From Odobenus rosmarus divergens (Eukaryota; Chordata; Mammalia; Carnivora; Odobenidae): DNA of 64,000 nt. The stretch is from NCBI RefSeq assembly GCF_000321225.1, contig NW_004450479.1, positions 1,703,019-1,767,018 of the forward strand, read 5' to 3'. The notes under the pieces are model-generated. The model saw only the letters and a program-made list of their open reading frames with translations, did no database searches and was not told the origin of the DNA. This document shows positions 1-12,639 of this stretch, piece after piece; the first letter of the stretch is position 1, and each line of letters opens with the position of its first letter. A program made the translations under genes and the position numbers.

Positions 1-582
1 TCCTGGATGTTCTGTATGGACTTTAAATGGTCCGGAGAGCCAAGGGGAAGACTTTGTCAAGTTTAGTCAGCTTTTCTGACTCGAATTGACTGGCAGTAAG
101 ATGCACGCATGTAATACGGCATGTAGTGTGGTGAGCTTGGGCACCTGCGTGCAGCCACCAAGACACAGAACGTCTGTCACCCCCAGAATCCCCCCCGCCC
201 CGCCACCTGCAGGCCTTGTATCCGGCTTCTCCAGGCCTGACCCTGGCCATGCCCAGCTGTCCCTTTAGGGCTTTGCCTCTTCTAGAATGCTCTGGCTGGA
301 GCACTAGGCCTGGGGCCCGTCTCTGGTGTGTGGCTCTCTGTCTGTGAATAGCTTCCACTGTCGGGACTGCAGCATTCACCCACAGCCCAGCCGTGGGCCT
401 CGGGGTCATTTCTGGTGATCAGCGTCTGTGGATGGGCATTTTCGTTTTTGCGGGAACGTGCAGCTATTGGCTTCTCTGCCTGCCTGGGCCTTTGGGGGGA
501 CGCGGAGGGGAGAGGCCATCGCTCAGCTGCCTCGGGTGCACAGGGCCCAGCCTCCGTCCTGAGCACTGCTGCCTCCCCGCAG
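1..582 (+). other. CEP131: CEP131 intron (3' part)
   Basis: Non-coding sequence ending in a pyrimidine-rich tract and CAG acceptor at 580-582, directly before the IQ-motif exon. The open frames here are GC-driven shadows; no other feature is recognisable. Confidence 0.8.
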
Positions 583-3500
583 GTTTATCCACCAGGTGAA
601 CCAGGCTGCTGTCACCATCCAGCGATGGTACCGCCAGCAGGTGCGGCAGCGCCGAGCCCGAGCTGCCCGTCGAGAGCACCTGCTAGCACCCAAGCAGGAG
701 GTCAGTGTGGTGCGAGAGCTGTGCCCTGAGGAAGCAGGCCAGAGTCCCAGGGGCCCCAGCCACATACACTGGGATTTCTGCAATCTGGGATTGCCCCATG
801 GGTCCGTACCCCGTCTAGGGTACCTGCTCCCTCCTGCCCTGAGTCAGGGCCTGGATGTCAGGACACACCTGCCAGTGGCACCCTGGGCCGAGCAGTCTGA
901 GCGGCTTTCCGGCTACAGGTCCCTGCTCTGAGAGGCAGGGCTGTCTCCCCACCTGGAGGAGCCCCTGGCTGCCTGGCCCCCCCCACGGCAGGTCAGGGGA
1001 CCGTGGAGTCTTGTGGAAGCCCAGGTCTGGATTGGGCAACTCCATCCTCCCAGTCAGACCAGCCGTGGCTTCGGCTTCCACAGGAGCAGCGGCAGCAGCT
1101 GGGAGAGGGGCTCCTGGGCCTGCACCAGCAGAAGGAGGCGGCCAGGAGGAAGGTCCGGGAGGAGAAGGCACGCCAGGCCAGGCGAGCGGCCATTCAGGTG
1201 CCTGGGATGGCCTGAGCAGCGTGGGGAGCCCAGTGCCAAGGCAGCAAACGACACTTGCCGGGTCCACCCCCTGTGCCCTGGGGGACCCCTGCCTGCTGCC
1301 TTTCCTGACCCCTCCTTCCCCAAGCCCCTGGACGTTGGGCCCCAGGGCAGCTGGGCATGGCGGGGGTGAGGGGCCTGGCTGTGTCCAGGCGAGGCTGCTC
1401 AGAGGTGCTCCTCATGGCAGGAGCTGCAGCAGAAGCGAGCCCAGAAGTCAGGTGACTCTGAGCCTGGGCTGCTGAAGGAGGCCTGGGAGATGGAGAAGCC
1501 CCGGCCCGCCCGGGAGCCAGCCCCCAGACCGGGGGGCACCGCTCATGCCCCGCAGACCCACAAGGCCAACAACGCCGGTGAGCGCAGCAGAGCCTGGAGG
1601 CCGTCCTGCACGTGCCCCAGCTCTGCGCCCTCGAGGGCATTGCCCCGCCCCGAGCCCAGCGCAGACACCCCTGCCCCCTCCCTCTGGAGGGCTGTGGCCT
1701 CTGCTGATGTCCCCCAGCCCCCTGTGTCCCTGCCGCACTGTGCAGCAGACCCTTAGGCCCTGCCTTTCTGCTCCTGCGCCTCTTCTTCTGGAACTCGATG
1801 GGGGAGACCAAGAGTTCTGGGGTCACACCTGTTCCCCTGACCTTTCGCCCCAGGTCAGGGCTCTCTAACGTTCCCTGTGTTCCACATGAAGTCTGCCATG
1901 GCACTTGCTGTCACGTGCTCCGCCTCCCCTGTGTGTGGCCTCTTCTCAAGGGCTCCCCAGATGTGCTACCCCCAGCTGGGGGGATGCCCGGGGCAGGGGG
2001 CCAATGCTGTGCTGTGTTGCACAGGGGCTGGCTTCCGAACCGCGGGCCCAGAGGACCCCTGCCAGTCTGCTTCCAACTCATCCCCAGAGCCCCGGAAATT
2101 TCCAGAAGACAAGCCTCAGGTGTCCATATGGCTCCTCCTGCCTGCCCTCCCCGGCCTCAGCTTCAGGGGGCATCCATGCCTAGGTGGCCCAAGCCGGCCC
2201 CCCCATGGCCGTGGGGTCACTGGTGCCAGGAAAGCCTGCCCAGAATGGGTCTTGTTGCTCCAGTGCAAAATGGGGTCTCATGGGTTGCTCTGGAATCCCA
2301 TCGGGTGTTCGTAGATGCTCTGGTGTGGGGCCCCGTGTCCATGCCTACAGAAGGGACCAGGAAGCCCAGAGGTTAGGGGTGAGGAGGCCAGGCCCAGGGG
2401 CATCCCACCCAGTCATCCTTCTGGTTTCCCTGGAGGTGGGTCGGGATGAGCCTGGTCCACGTGGCTACGTGCGCACGAGCCTGTGCGGAGGAGGCCTCCC
2501 CTCTTGCGGCACCCCATCTCCCCCCAGCCTCCTGCCATGGCTCTCTGGTGGTCCCCAGTGGCCTCGTGGTTCTCCCTCCTACGTGTCCACTGCAGGATGC
2601 CAGCTCCCGGGGTGTGGCCGGTGAGGATCTGGAGGTGGTGGGTCCCGCCAGGGGCAGGGCCAAGTCCAGGGCGACCCTGGATGAGCTGCTGGACACGCTC
2701 AAGCTGCTGGAGGAGGAGCCCGAGCCACTGCCCTGCCCCAGGGCCTACCACAAGGACAGATACTCCTGGACCGACGAGGTGACTGTGGGCTGCGTCCGCA
2801 CAGGTCACGGGGGCTCCTGCCTGCTTCAGTCGGGACCCTAATGAGGGCCAGATGGGGCTTGTTAGGACGCCCAGAGTAACCCTGGGGTGGGGAGTGGGTG
2901 CTGCCTCTCTGCCCGTGGTGCCCCCGGCCCGCAAGCATCTGGGCAGCCTAAGAGGCCCTTCCTTCCAGACCACGTCTGGCCGCCTTCCCCAGCTGTCCCT
3001 GCACTCGCTCCTCCCCATTCTCCCCTGCCCTGGGGTCCCCGAGTGGCTCCTGGAGGCCCAGCCCAGTGTCCTCGGCTGCCCCAGCGGCCCCTGCTTCTGT
3101 GCTCCCTCCCCTGTAGGAGGATGATGCCAGCTCGCTGACCGCTGACAACCTGGAGAAATTTGGAAAGCTCAGCACATGCACCGGTCCCCCTGAAGATGGG
3201 ACTTTGCTGTCCGAGGCCAAGCTGCAGAGTATCATGAGCTTTCTGCACGAGATGGAGGTGGAGAAGTCGGGGCAGGACCGGCCAGCCTCAGCCCCCCAGG
3301 TGTGGAGGGGCCCCAGGGAGGGACGGCAGGTGACTGGGACCTGCCTGACGCATATGCTGCCTTCCCAGGGGCTGGTGTCACAGGAGGGGTGCCTGGAGCT
3401 CGCGTCCATTGGGAGCGCATCTGTACTGCGGCTGAAGCTGGAGGTGGAAGAGAAGAAGCAGGCCGTGGGGTTGCTGCAGAGAGCTCTGGTAACGTCCCCG

Positions 3501-6500
3501 CCACCCCAGCCTGGCAGATCCTCACACGCATGCGGGGGGCCGTGACCACGCAGGCCCTGCTCACCAGCCCGGGTGTGTCCTGCTGGCGCTGCTCCCTGGG
3601 AGCCCCCCCCCATCTCCTCCTCCTGGCGCCCCCTGCCCAGCTGCTCCTCCTGGCGCCCTTTACAGGTGCAGCAGCGGGACCTGACCGTGCGGCGGGTCAA
3701 GGAGACCAAGAAGGAGCTGGGCCGGCAGCTGCGCCAGCAGAGGGACCACTACGAGGCCACCATCCAGCGGCACCTGGCCTTCATCGACCAGGTACGTCTG
3801 GCTGGACCATGGGGCACCAGGGGAGAGGCGTCAGGACCAGCTGGGCCCATGGGGTCGTCGGGTTCCAGACGGGCTTGAGCCTCACGGAGACTTCCAGGCC
3901 CACGGGCCTTCCTCGCTGGGCCTCCTCCTTTCTGTGGAAATGGGCGGCACCCTCCCTGTGGGAACTGCTTGATGGGCTCGTCTGAGACATCGCTGGGTGC
4001 TCCCCCCGCTGCCGTGACCCGCCCCCACCCTGCGGCCGTGGCCCCTGCCCCGGGGTCCCCCGCAGGCTCTCGGCACTCGGTGGTCACGCGGCAGCTCTAG
4101 CCCTGGCCCTTGATTGCAGCTGATTGAGGAAAAGAAGGTGCTGGCCGACAGGTGTGAGGCTGCGCTGGCCGAGCTGAAGCAGGGGAGCGACAGGCAGAAG
4201 GACAGGGAGGCCCAGGTGCAGGAGCAGCACGAGCTGGTGAGCCCCGCGGCCGGACTGGCCGGCTCTCCCCCGCTGTCCCTGCAGCCGGCCTCCAGCCCCA
4301 CTGTGCGCTCAGCCCCGTGGGAGGGGGTCCGTGCCCGCCCGCCCCAGAAAAGGGCAGCCTCAGAGCATGAGAGTTGTGGGGCTCATGAACGAGACCCCGG
4401 GGCCCGCCATGCAGCCTCGGAGCCAGGGGGAGTTTGGGGCCTGAGCCCTGCGCCGCCCAGGGCACCAGCCAGTGGGCCAGGCCGGGGAGGGGGGAGCCGC
4501 CCCAGCACCAGTGTCAGTCCCCTCCTGGCACTGGAGCTGCTGCTTTCCTCTGGCCCGCTGGGTGCCAGACCCTGGGGCGGGGGCCGAGGGGCTCGCAGGA
4601 CCCCTCCGTGTCGCACACGAGGAGGGAGGGCTCAGGTGCTGGCCGCGTGCGAGCCTGAGCTGCCCCAGCTCTGGGCCCCTGGGCGGAGGGACCGCACGTG
4701 TTTCTCCCGGCTCTGTTGGCCGACAGCCGGGTCCCTGCTTCAATCGGCTTTGCTGGCAGCCGCTGTCCACAGGCTGCCCCCCCTCGGCTACGCCGCCCAT
4801 GGTGTGGGTGGCGATGGTCCCCAGGCTCAGAGCTGACCCTGCAGGGCTGTAGCACCAGCATTGTTTTTACTTTTAAGATTTACTTATTAGGGGGAGAGAG
4901 GGCGTGCACAAGCAGGAGGGACAGAGGCGAGGGAGAATCTCTAGCAGACTCCTCACTGAGCAGAGATTCCCCACGCGGGGCTTGATCCCACGACCCTGAG
5001 ATGATGGCCCAAGTCGAAACCAAGAGTCAGACGCTTCACCGACTGAGCCGCCCAGGCACCCTGCACCAACATTTTTAAAGCGCCCCCCAGCCACCGCAGG
5101 GGCCAGCCAGGGCTGGGGACTCAGGGGCACCCCAGTGGGGCCTCTGCAGGCCGATTCCTGCCCCCCACCTCAGGCCTCCAGACTGGATCCTGTCTCCACG
5201 TCTGGGGAGAGCAGAATAGGATCACTGGCGCGTGCAGGGCAGGGGGTGGCCCAGGGCGGGGTTTGTGTGTCTCCCCCCTTCCTTACAGCTGCTCTGTGGA
5301 CTTCCTGTTTCCTTGGTGGCAGGAGATTAAGAAACTCAAAGAACTAATGAGCGCCACCGAGAAAGTCCGCAGGGAGAAATGGATCAATGAGAAAACCCGA
5401 AAAATCAAGGAGATCACAGTCCGAGGTGGGGACCGGCCACCCCCCAGAGCTGGTCACGGGCTGACAGGCCACACGGCCCAGAGGCAGCCACAGGGCATCT
5501 TTGAGCAAGGACGGTGGTTTCAGTTACAGCCTCGGTGGACCCGGGACAAAGGGCGGGTCCAGGAGGATGGGCTTGTCTTCCCTCTGCCCCCTGAACTCCT
5601 CCACCTTCCAGGGGAGCGTGCCAGGTGGAGCGCAGGGGGCCCTGGGTTCCTTGCCGCCTGGGACCATGGCCGCTCCCCTGCTTAGAGAGCGGGTCTGAGG
5701 GCTGATGGAGCACCCCAGCTGTGGCTGCTGATGCCCAGCCCGCACCCAGCCCTCCTGCCCCCGGACACCCTCTTCCCCAGTGATCCCTCCTCCAGGGAGC
5801 CCTGCACCTGGGGGAGCCCCGTGTGGGGGGAGGGATGGTGATCCCCGGGGCTCGGCTGTGCTTTGGGCTGGAGCCTCTGGGGTGGCCGGGGTGGGAGATC
5901 CCCTGGCTGGGCTGCGGCCCTGGTGTCACAGTGGGGGAGAATGGGGGGTTCCCTACAGCACCGGGGCAGGGGTCAGCAGAGCGGGCAGAGGTCAGGTGTC
6001 CCCGGCCACCCAGGAGCCGAGGGGCAGGCCCCTGCAGTGCGGCGCCCTCCCTCCAGGCCTGGAGCCTGAGATCCAGAAGCTGATCGCCAAGCACAAGCAG
6101 GAGGTGAAGAAGCTCAAGAGCTTGCACGAGGAGGAGCTGCTGCAGGCGGACTCGCGGGCGGCCCAGCGCTTCGGGCGCCAGGTGGAGGAGCTTCGGGAGC
6201 ATCTGCAGCGGGAGAAGGAGGCGCTGGGCCAGCAGGAGCGGGAGCGCGCCCAGCAGCGGTGCGTGTCCCCACCGGGGCGGGCCTTGCCCGGGGAAAGACC
6301 CCACGGGAGGGCGGTGGGGGGGCAGACGGCGGACGCTCGCTCGGAGGCTGGTGCCGGGGCAGGAGACCCAGGGGGCAGGACGAGACCCGTGAGGGCTGCA
6401 GGTGGCGCCGGGTGGTGCGGGCGCGGGTGGGTGGCCGTGGTGGGAGCCCCCAGCCCTGTGCCGAGCCTCCGGTCCCACAGCTTCGAGCAGCACGTGGAGC

Positions 6501-9344
6501 AAGAGCAGCGGGCCCTTCAGCAGCAGCGGCGGCGGCTCTACGGAGAGGTGGCCGAGGAGAAGGAGCGGCTGGGCCAGCAGGCGGCCAGGTGCCACCGGGA
6601 GGGGGTCCCGCCCGCCGCCCCGCGCCCCGCCCCGCACCCCGACCCCTGCCCCGCGCCCAGCGCTGCGCCCCGCACGTGCTGACCTCTCCCGGGGCCCGCA
6701 GGCAGCGGGCGGAGCTGGAGGAGCTGCGGCAGCAGCTGGAGGAGAGCAGCGCGGCTGAGGGCCGGGCTCTCAGGGCAGAGTTCGAGAAGGGGAGAGAGGA
6801 GCAGGAGTACCGGCACCAGGTCTGCGGGGAGCGCCCGCTCTGGGGGTGCCAGGGTGGCGGCCGCGAGGGGCGCCGGGCCAAGCCTGGGCTCGTGCGACGG
6901 GGCTCCCTGGCCAGCTTTTCCGGTGCCGCCCGCCCCCCAGATGGAGATGAAGACCCTGAAGGACCAGCTGGAGGCCGAACGACAGATGTGGGAGGCCAGC
7001 TGCGCCAAGAAGGAGGTGGGGAGCTGGAAGCAGTCTCCTGCCCGGCACCCCCGGCGTCAGAACAGCCACGCGTGGGTTCCCCGTTCGTGGCCTCCCCGTG
7101 GGCGCAGTTCTGGCTGCTCGGGGACTGGTGGTCATGCACTTGTGTGCATGCTATGCAAGTGGGCTGGTTCAGCCCTTCTCAGAGGGGGGCTCCAGGAGAG
7201 ACCGGGGGGCCGGGGCGGACCCCTGTGGTGGCAGAGGGGGCGTTCCTCACCCTCCCTTTGCCCAGGTGGCTGCCCTCCTCATCTTCTGGTGCCTTCCGCA
7301 GGAAGCACTAGCCTGCACTGCCAGGTGCTTCTGGAACGAGGCCGTGGTGGACAGGCGCACAGGGCCACACGAGGCCGTGCCCCTTGGCCTGGTGACAGAG
7401 CCTCAGCGGTGGCTGAGCAGCCTCCCCGTCTGGCCCGTAACCATGCACGGGGGTCACTGTATTTGTGGGATATGTTTGCAGATGCAGGGCAGCTGGGTCC
7501 CAGAGGGTAGTGTGAAGCCTGATGGGAGTTTCCAAGTTTCCTTCCAAGAGCCTGCCCCATTTGGGCCCTCACCCCCCGTCCGCAGGCTTGGAGGTGTCCA
7601 GGTCTGCTTTCAGACCCAGGACAGCAGCCCTGGGCGGCGCTGCTGGTGCTCACGCTGTGTCCCACCCTGTGTCTGACCAAAGGGCTGGTGGGGCCCAGGG
7701 CAGGGCCAGGTCCCGCCACCCTGGAACCCTGCACCAGCCCCACTGAGCCCCGTGCACCCATAGGAAGCATGGCTACTGAACCGGGAACGTGAGCTGAGGG
7801 AGGAGATCCGGAGAGACCGGGATAAGGAGATCGAGCTGGTTATCCATCGGCTGGAGGCCGACATGACGCGCGCCAGGGAGGAGAGCGAGAGGGCCGCAGA
7901 GAGCCGGTGAGGCCTTCTCCCACCGGTGCCCGGCACGGCCCCGAGTCCCCGGAGCGCCCTGACCCTGCCCCTGTCCGCCAGCGTCCAGCGCATCCGGGAC
8001 AAGTACGACACGGAGCTTTCAGAGCTGGAGCAGTCGGAGCGGAAGCTGCAGGAGCGGTGCACCGAGCTGAAGGGGCGCCTTGGGGAGGCAGAGGGGGAGA
8101 GCGAGCGTCTGCAGGGCCTGGTGCGGCAGAAGGAAAAGGAGCTGGCCCACCTGACGACGGTGAGCAGGGTGGGAAGGGGCGGGCGGCGGCCCCAACGCGC
8201 CCCGGCCGCCCGCTCACTCCCACCCCGTGCCGGCCCAGGTGAACGAGCAGCTGGTCAGCGAGAGGGGCGGCCTGGCCGAGGTGCTCCGCCGGGAGTTCGC
8301 GGACCAGCTGGCAGCCTCCAAGGAGGAGACCCGGCGGCTCAGGGCCGAGCTGGCCGAGCTGCGGGCCCGCCAGAGGCTGGAGCTGGAGCAGCTCACGCGG
8401 GAGAAGCAGGCCGAGCTACAGGAGGTGCACGGGAGGTGGGCCGGGGGCCGGACTTGGGGTCCTCGGGGAGCATGGGGGGAGGAGGTGGGACCCCACAGCT
8501 CCAACAGGAGGACGCTGGCTCTGAGAAAGGGAAGGGGGCTGCGGGTCTGCGTCTCCTCGCAGCTGATGGAGAGCTGGGCCGTCAGCTGCCGCTGTGGGCT
8601 CCACGTGGCCGGGGCCCGGCTGGCTGAGTACCAAACGTCCCAGCAGGATCCGGCTGGCTTCTGCCCCAGGAGCGCCCCGGGCCTGTCTCCCTGGCCTGGG
8701 TGAAGCAGCCCCTGTGGCAGAGGAGTTGGAGCCCCAGGGGCTTAGTGGTGGGCAGCTCCCCCAGCCCTGCGAGACCCCTTAGTCCTTCCAGAGAGGCAGG
8801 AGTTGGGGGGGGGGGGGCTTCTTCATCTCAGCAGGGAGCCTTCCCGGCATGTGTCAGGATCCCCACTCTGGGCTCTGACTCACTGAGGCTGGTTCTGCGG
8901 GCAGTGGCCCCGGGGCCGGCCGTGGGGGTCCCAGCTCGTCACCAGCCCCCCCGGACGACCCAGTGCTCATGGTCAGCAGGGCTGGGATGGGGTGGGCAGC
9001 AGAGCTGCCCCACTGGCTCTTCCAGGATGGAGGCCCGTCCCGGCCCCCCCGCTGCACTCAGCTGCATGCCGGCCGCGGGGTCAGGCCGGGGCGTTGCCCC
9101 GCGGCCCACCACGCGCTCCCCCGCAGGGTGAAGGTGGCCCTGGCGAAGAAGGAGGAGGCCGTGCGCAGCCTCCGGAAACAGCATGAGGTGGGTCCCCGAG
9201 GCCAGGTCTGCCCGAGGGCGGGCGGGGGGTAACGACCGGGCCTGACTGTAGGTGGACGGCACACTGCAGGCCGCGGTGAAGCGGGCCGACCACCTGGAAG
9301 AGCTGTTGGAGCAGCGCAGGTGGCCATTCCCGAGCGCCAAGTGA
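583..9344 (+). CDS. CEP131: CEP131 (AZI1), centrosomal protein of 131 kDa, C-terminal 19 exons
   Basis: Coiled-coil protein of centrosomes and centriolar satellites, needed for cilium/flagellum formation and genome stability (family knowledge). Exons read from GT/AG sites and homology: 583-700, 1084-1197, 1421-1577, 2025-2119, 2596-2778, 3117-3299, 3369-3488, 3666-3791, 4120-4236, 5323-5425, 6057-6258, 6481-6588, 6702-6819, 6941-7015, 7764-7906, 7982-8159, 8239-8435, 9127-9187 and 9270-9344. All phases join into one open frame of about 823 residues, against 1083 for the human protein, so roughly the first 260 residues lie left of the window. The first exon carries the IQ motif (AAVTIQRWYR). 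The middle contains SSLTADNLEKFGKLS and EAKLQSIMSFL. From about 3.4 kb the product is almost continuous Glu/Lys/Gln/Arg-rich coiled coil, including EIQKLIAKHKQEV and EKGREEQEYRHQ. It ends KRADHLEELLEQ plus a short tail, with TGA at 9342-9344. No frameshift or internal stop is seen. Confidence 0.96.
4852..5073 (-). repeat. CAN-SINE (SINEC type) in a CEP131 intron
   Basis: tRNA-Lys-derived carnivore SINE in reverse orientation. The head reads on the minus strand as GGTGCCTGGGCGGCTCAG near 5062-5045, with A/B-box-like sequence, and the degenerate tail is the T-rich stretch at 4863-4885. Flanking direct repeats GCACCAGCATT (4852-4862) and GCACCAACATT (5063-5073) are an imperfect target-site duplication. 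It lies in the intron between exons 4120-4236 and 5323-5425. The body sequence around TCTGCTAGAGATTCTCCCTC is caniform-like and supports the species assignment. Confidence 0.93.
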
Positions 9345-9530
9345 CCACCCGCCGCCCACAGCCCGGACGGGCCGACGACAGCCAGGCTGGGGGTCCCTGG
9401 TGCGAGGTGGACCCCAGCCCGGCGCCACCGCCCCCTTCCGTCCTTGTGTCCTGGGCTCAGTCATCCTGATGCTAGAGCGCCACGGCTGCATTTGAACAGT
9501 AAAGAGGTGTTTTTAGTACTTTGTGTGCCC
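9345..9530 (+). other. CEP131: CEP131 3' UTR with variant poly(A) signal
   Basis: Short 3' UTR after the TGA at 9342-9344. The hexamer AGTAAA at 9498-9503, a known weak variant of AATAAA, is followed by a GT/T-rich stretch (GAGGTGTTTTTAG), so cleavage is expected near 9515-9530. No canonical AATAAA is seen before this point. Confidence 0.7.
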
Positions 9531-11500
9531 CTGCCTCATCTCTCTCTCCTGGGCCGGGGGCTGGGGTGGTGGGGGCTGGAGGCCAGGCGCAGGGTGTTCC
9601 CAGCCCAGCTCTGCTGTCAGCCTGACCCCCTGTGCCACCTGCCTGCTGTGGGCCCTGGGTTGGTCCCAGTCCCCCAGCAGAGAGAATGCTCCCTGGCTGG
9701 CCGGCCATGGCCCCCGCAGGAGCTCGGGGGCTCTTTCTCTGTGCTCTCCAGCTGCCCCAGCTGCCCCGGCCCGGGGACAACGTAGCCCTTCCCCCATTTG
9801 AGGACCCACCCGCCTGGACATGCGACAGGCAGGAGCTCCCAGAGAGTGCGCACCGGACAGGCCCTGCCCGTGAGGAGGGGGGCGGCCCACCTGAGAGTCA
9901 GGAGGGAGAGTGTGAAGGGAGGGCTGAGGGGGCTCCTTCTCGAGGACGCACCCCCCCTTTCCTCTGTTGTGGCTGCTGGAAGAGCCCGAGCTGGTCAGGA
10001 AGGCCCTCCAGCTCGTGCGGGGCATCTCACTGCGTCTGCCTCCCGCGCCGCACTGCCCCGGAGGGCTGAGGCAGCTTGCCGGGCGCTCACCTGTGGGGCC
10101 CACCTTCCCTTGTCACTGCCGTCCCCTGCCCTGGGGTGTGTCCAGCTTCGGTTTTCTTACCTGCACGAGAGCGTCTGTGCCCTCTCTGGTGCCCGAGCTG
10201 GCCGCGGCAGGGAGGCACACCGGGTTCCTCTGGCCTGACCTGTCCCCGGGTGCATGGGCCCCGGTCTGGCCCCCCGGGCAGCATGCACGAGCCCCATCCA
10301 TGTCCCCTCCTCATGGGGCTGTCTCATCCTGTGACATGACCAGGTGGGGAGAAGGTCTCGTGGCTGTCCAGCGGTGTGTGCCTGGGGCGCCCAGTTCTGG
10401 GGCTTGAGGTGAGGAGGGGCGGCCCTGGGCTCCACGGAGCTCCTGGGCCCGCTTTCTCCCCCCGAGCCACTGCTGTCCTGCAGCTCACCTCCTCTGCCAG
10501 CTATTCGAAGATCCAGACTGGCCTTCGGATGCTTTCTTCTCAAGTCCAGAGAAGGGCAGGTGGCTGGCCCTCAGTGGGGGGCGCTCCTTGAGGGACAGCA
10601 GGCACAGCTCAGACCCCTCCCTGGGCTGCAGCTGCAGCCAGCAGGAGCTGGTGGCTCACAGCCCTCAGCCGGACTCCTAGGGGCATGGCCAGGACCACAC
10701 AGGAGTAGATGGGTCTTTCTGTCGAGGCTCTGACCTCCCTCCGCCCACCGGAAAAGGTATTTTGTCTGAAGCTGTTAGTAGGAGTTGCCAGGGGGAAGCG
10801 GCTATGCGTTACTAAACTATGTATTTTTGCAAGTAAGGTATTCAGCACGTGGGAAGACAGATGTCCAGAGAGCGGGGCAGGCAGGGAAGCCAGGAAACCG
10901 GTGGAGATGGGCAGAGGTGATGCTCCCACCAGAGGCGGGCCTGACTTCCCAGCCCAGGCAGGACTGGCCGCCACCCAGCAGGAGCACCCCAAAGCCCCCT
11001 GTGGACAGGGTGGCGGGGACACCCTTAGTTTCTGGCACGGTCCCTTGCCTGGATGGCTGTGGGTTATAGGGGCGTCTGGGGGGTCTCTGGGACCACCCCA
11101 CCTGGACCCCCTCCCCAAGGCCCATGGCACTCATGGCCTTTGACAGAACCTGCTTCTGACCCACCACCCTTTTGGGAGACAAGCCCAAACAAATCCTTGA
11201 AATTCCTGTTGGATCTGTGCTGGGCAGATCCTCTCTGGCCAAACAGACAGACAGACTGCCCTGTGGGGTGTGCGCTTCAGCAGGGGGCAGGCCAGGGAGC
11301 ACTGGCCTTGACCTTTCAGAATTCCTCTACTTCCCTCCCTCTGCTTTAAATCGTGTTTTCTTTTCTTTCTCTGACTTCTCAGGAAGTGTTCTTAGACTGC
11401 TGATGGTCGGCCTTGCCCTTCCAAGTCCATGCAGCAAACACTGAATTTTTCTCCAAGCAATGTGAGGCTTCGGTGTAATGTAGTTTCGTTATTCAAAATA
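9531..11500. other. Intergenic region downstream of CEP131
   Basis: GC-rich sequence with no convincing exons: the open frames lack homology and splice context. From about 10.75 kb the base composition becomes more AT-rich towards the L1-derived segment. I see no RNA gene here. Confidence 0.6.
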
Positions 11501-11519
11501 TTTTCTAATTTCCATGGTG

Positions 11520-12115
11520 GTTTCTGTGAACTGTGGGTGGCTTTGCACTGCATTGCTTTTCTTATCTTTTTGGTTTATGGTTTCTAGCTTGGCTTACCTA
11601 TGGTCAGAAAATACATTCTATGTTATTTCAACTCTCTGATTCGATTGAGATTTGCTTTATGGCCAGCATGTGGTCAATTTTGGTAAACGCTCTATTTGTT
11701 GATTTAAAGAGAATGCAGTTGTTGGAAGCAGAGCTGATCTTTATCATTTGGGTTGAGTTAATTCATTGTGTTTCTAGTCTCCTGTATCCTTACTGATTTT
11801 TTTCCTCTTTGCTCTGTCAGTTCCCAAGAGGAATGCTAAAATCTGCCACTGCGATTGTGCATTGTCTCTTTCTCATTCTAGTTGGGTCATTTTTGCTTTA
11901 CGAATTCTGAGGCTATGTTAGTGGGTGCGTACACATTTGGAACTGTGTGTTTTCCTGATGAGCTGACCGTTCATCTTTATGAAACGGCTTTCTTTGTCTA
12001 GCAGTACCTCTTGCCTTATGGTCTCTTTCATCGGATAGTAGTAGCTGTACCAGCTTTCTCACCATAGTGTTTGTGTGGTATATCTCTGCGATTATTTTTA
12101 CTTTCAGGCTTTCCA
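11520..12115. repeat. Degraded L1-type LINE fragment
   Basis: AT-rich island in otherwise GC-rich DNA. Phrases such as TGGTCAATTTTGGTAAA, GGTGCGTACACATTTGGAAC and CACCATAGTGTTTGTGTGGT follow the order of a well-known old mammalian L1 (L1M-like) consensus. It has many mutations and no usable ORF. The subfamily and exact ends cannot be set by eye. Confidence 0.65.
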
Positions 12116-12639
12116 TGGCACTCCAGTTAAGCATACTTGAAAACAGCCACAGATAAAATGCAAATAAATGGGCATGGCCAAATCTGGCCTGCACTGAGCT
12201 ATATTTCGCCCCTGGTCCAGAGGGATTTCTTCTGCTCTGGGGGGCAGTGAGGGGAGGGATTAGGCTAGCTGAGGCCAGACTCCAGTCTCTGTGAGGACTG
12301 GCTTGGTTCTCCTGTCCTCACTCCTCACTTCCAACCCCTTAGAGCCCCAAGCCAAACCCCTCCTCCTCCTCCCTGGCAGATGCCAAACACCCAGGAGGCC
12401 GCTGGGTGCCCTCCTCAGCTCTCAGCCTCTTGGCCACAGTTACCAACACCTGATGGGAAACCTGTGACAACCTCAGGCTCATCTCTCAAAGCCTTTCTTC
12501 CCTGGGATCTCAGACCCCATGTCCTTGATGCTCTTTTTGCTCATAATAAACATTATAAATAAATGAATATTATAGTATATTAGGGGATGGTGAGTACCAT
12601 GAGGAAAGATACCAGGGCAAGGAGATGTGGAACATGTGG

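Noticed and set aside
5414..6637. 407-codon minus-strand open frame across CEP131
   Set aside because: It lies antisense to real CEP131 exons and introns in GC-rich DNA with few stop codons; composition is Pro/Gly/Arg/Leu-rich with no family resemblance.
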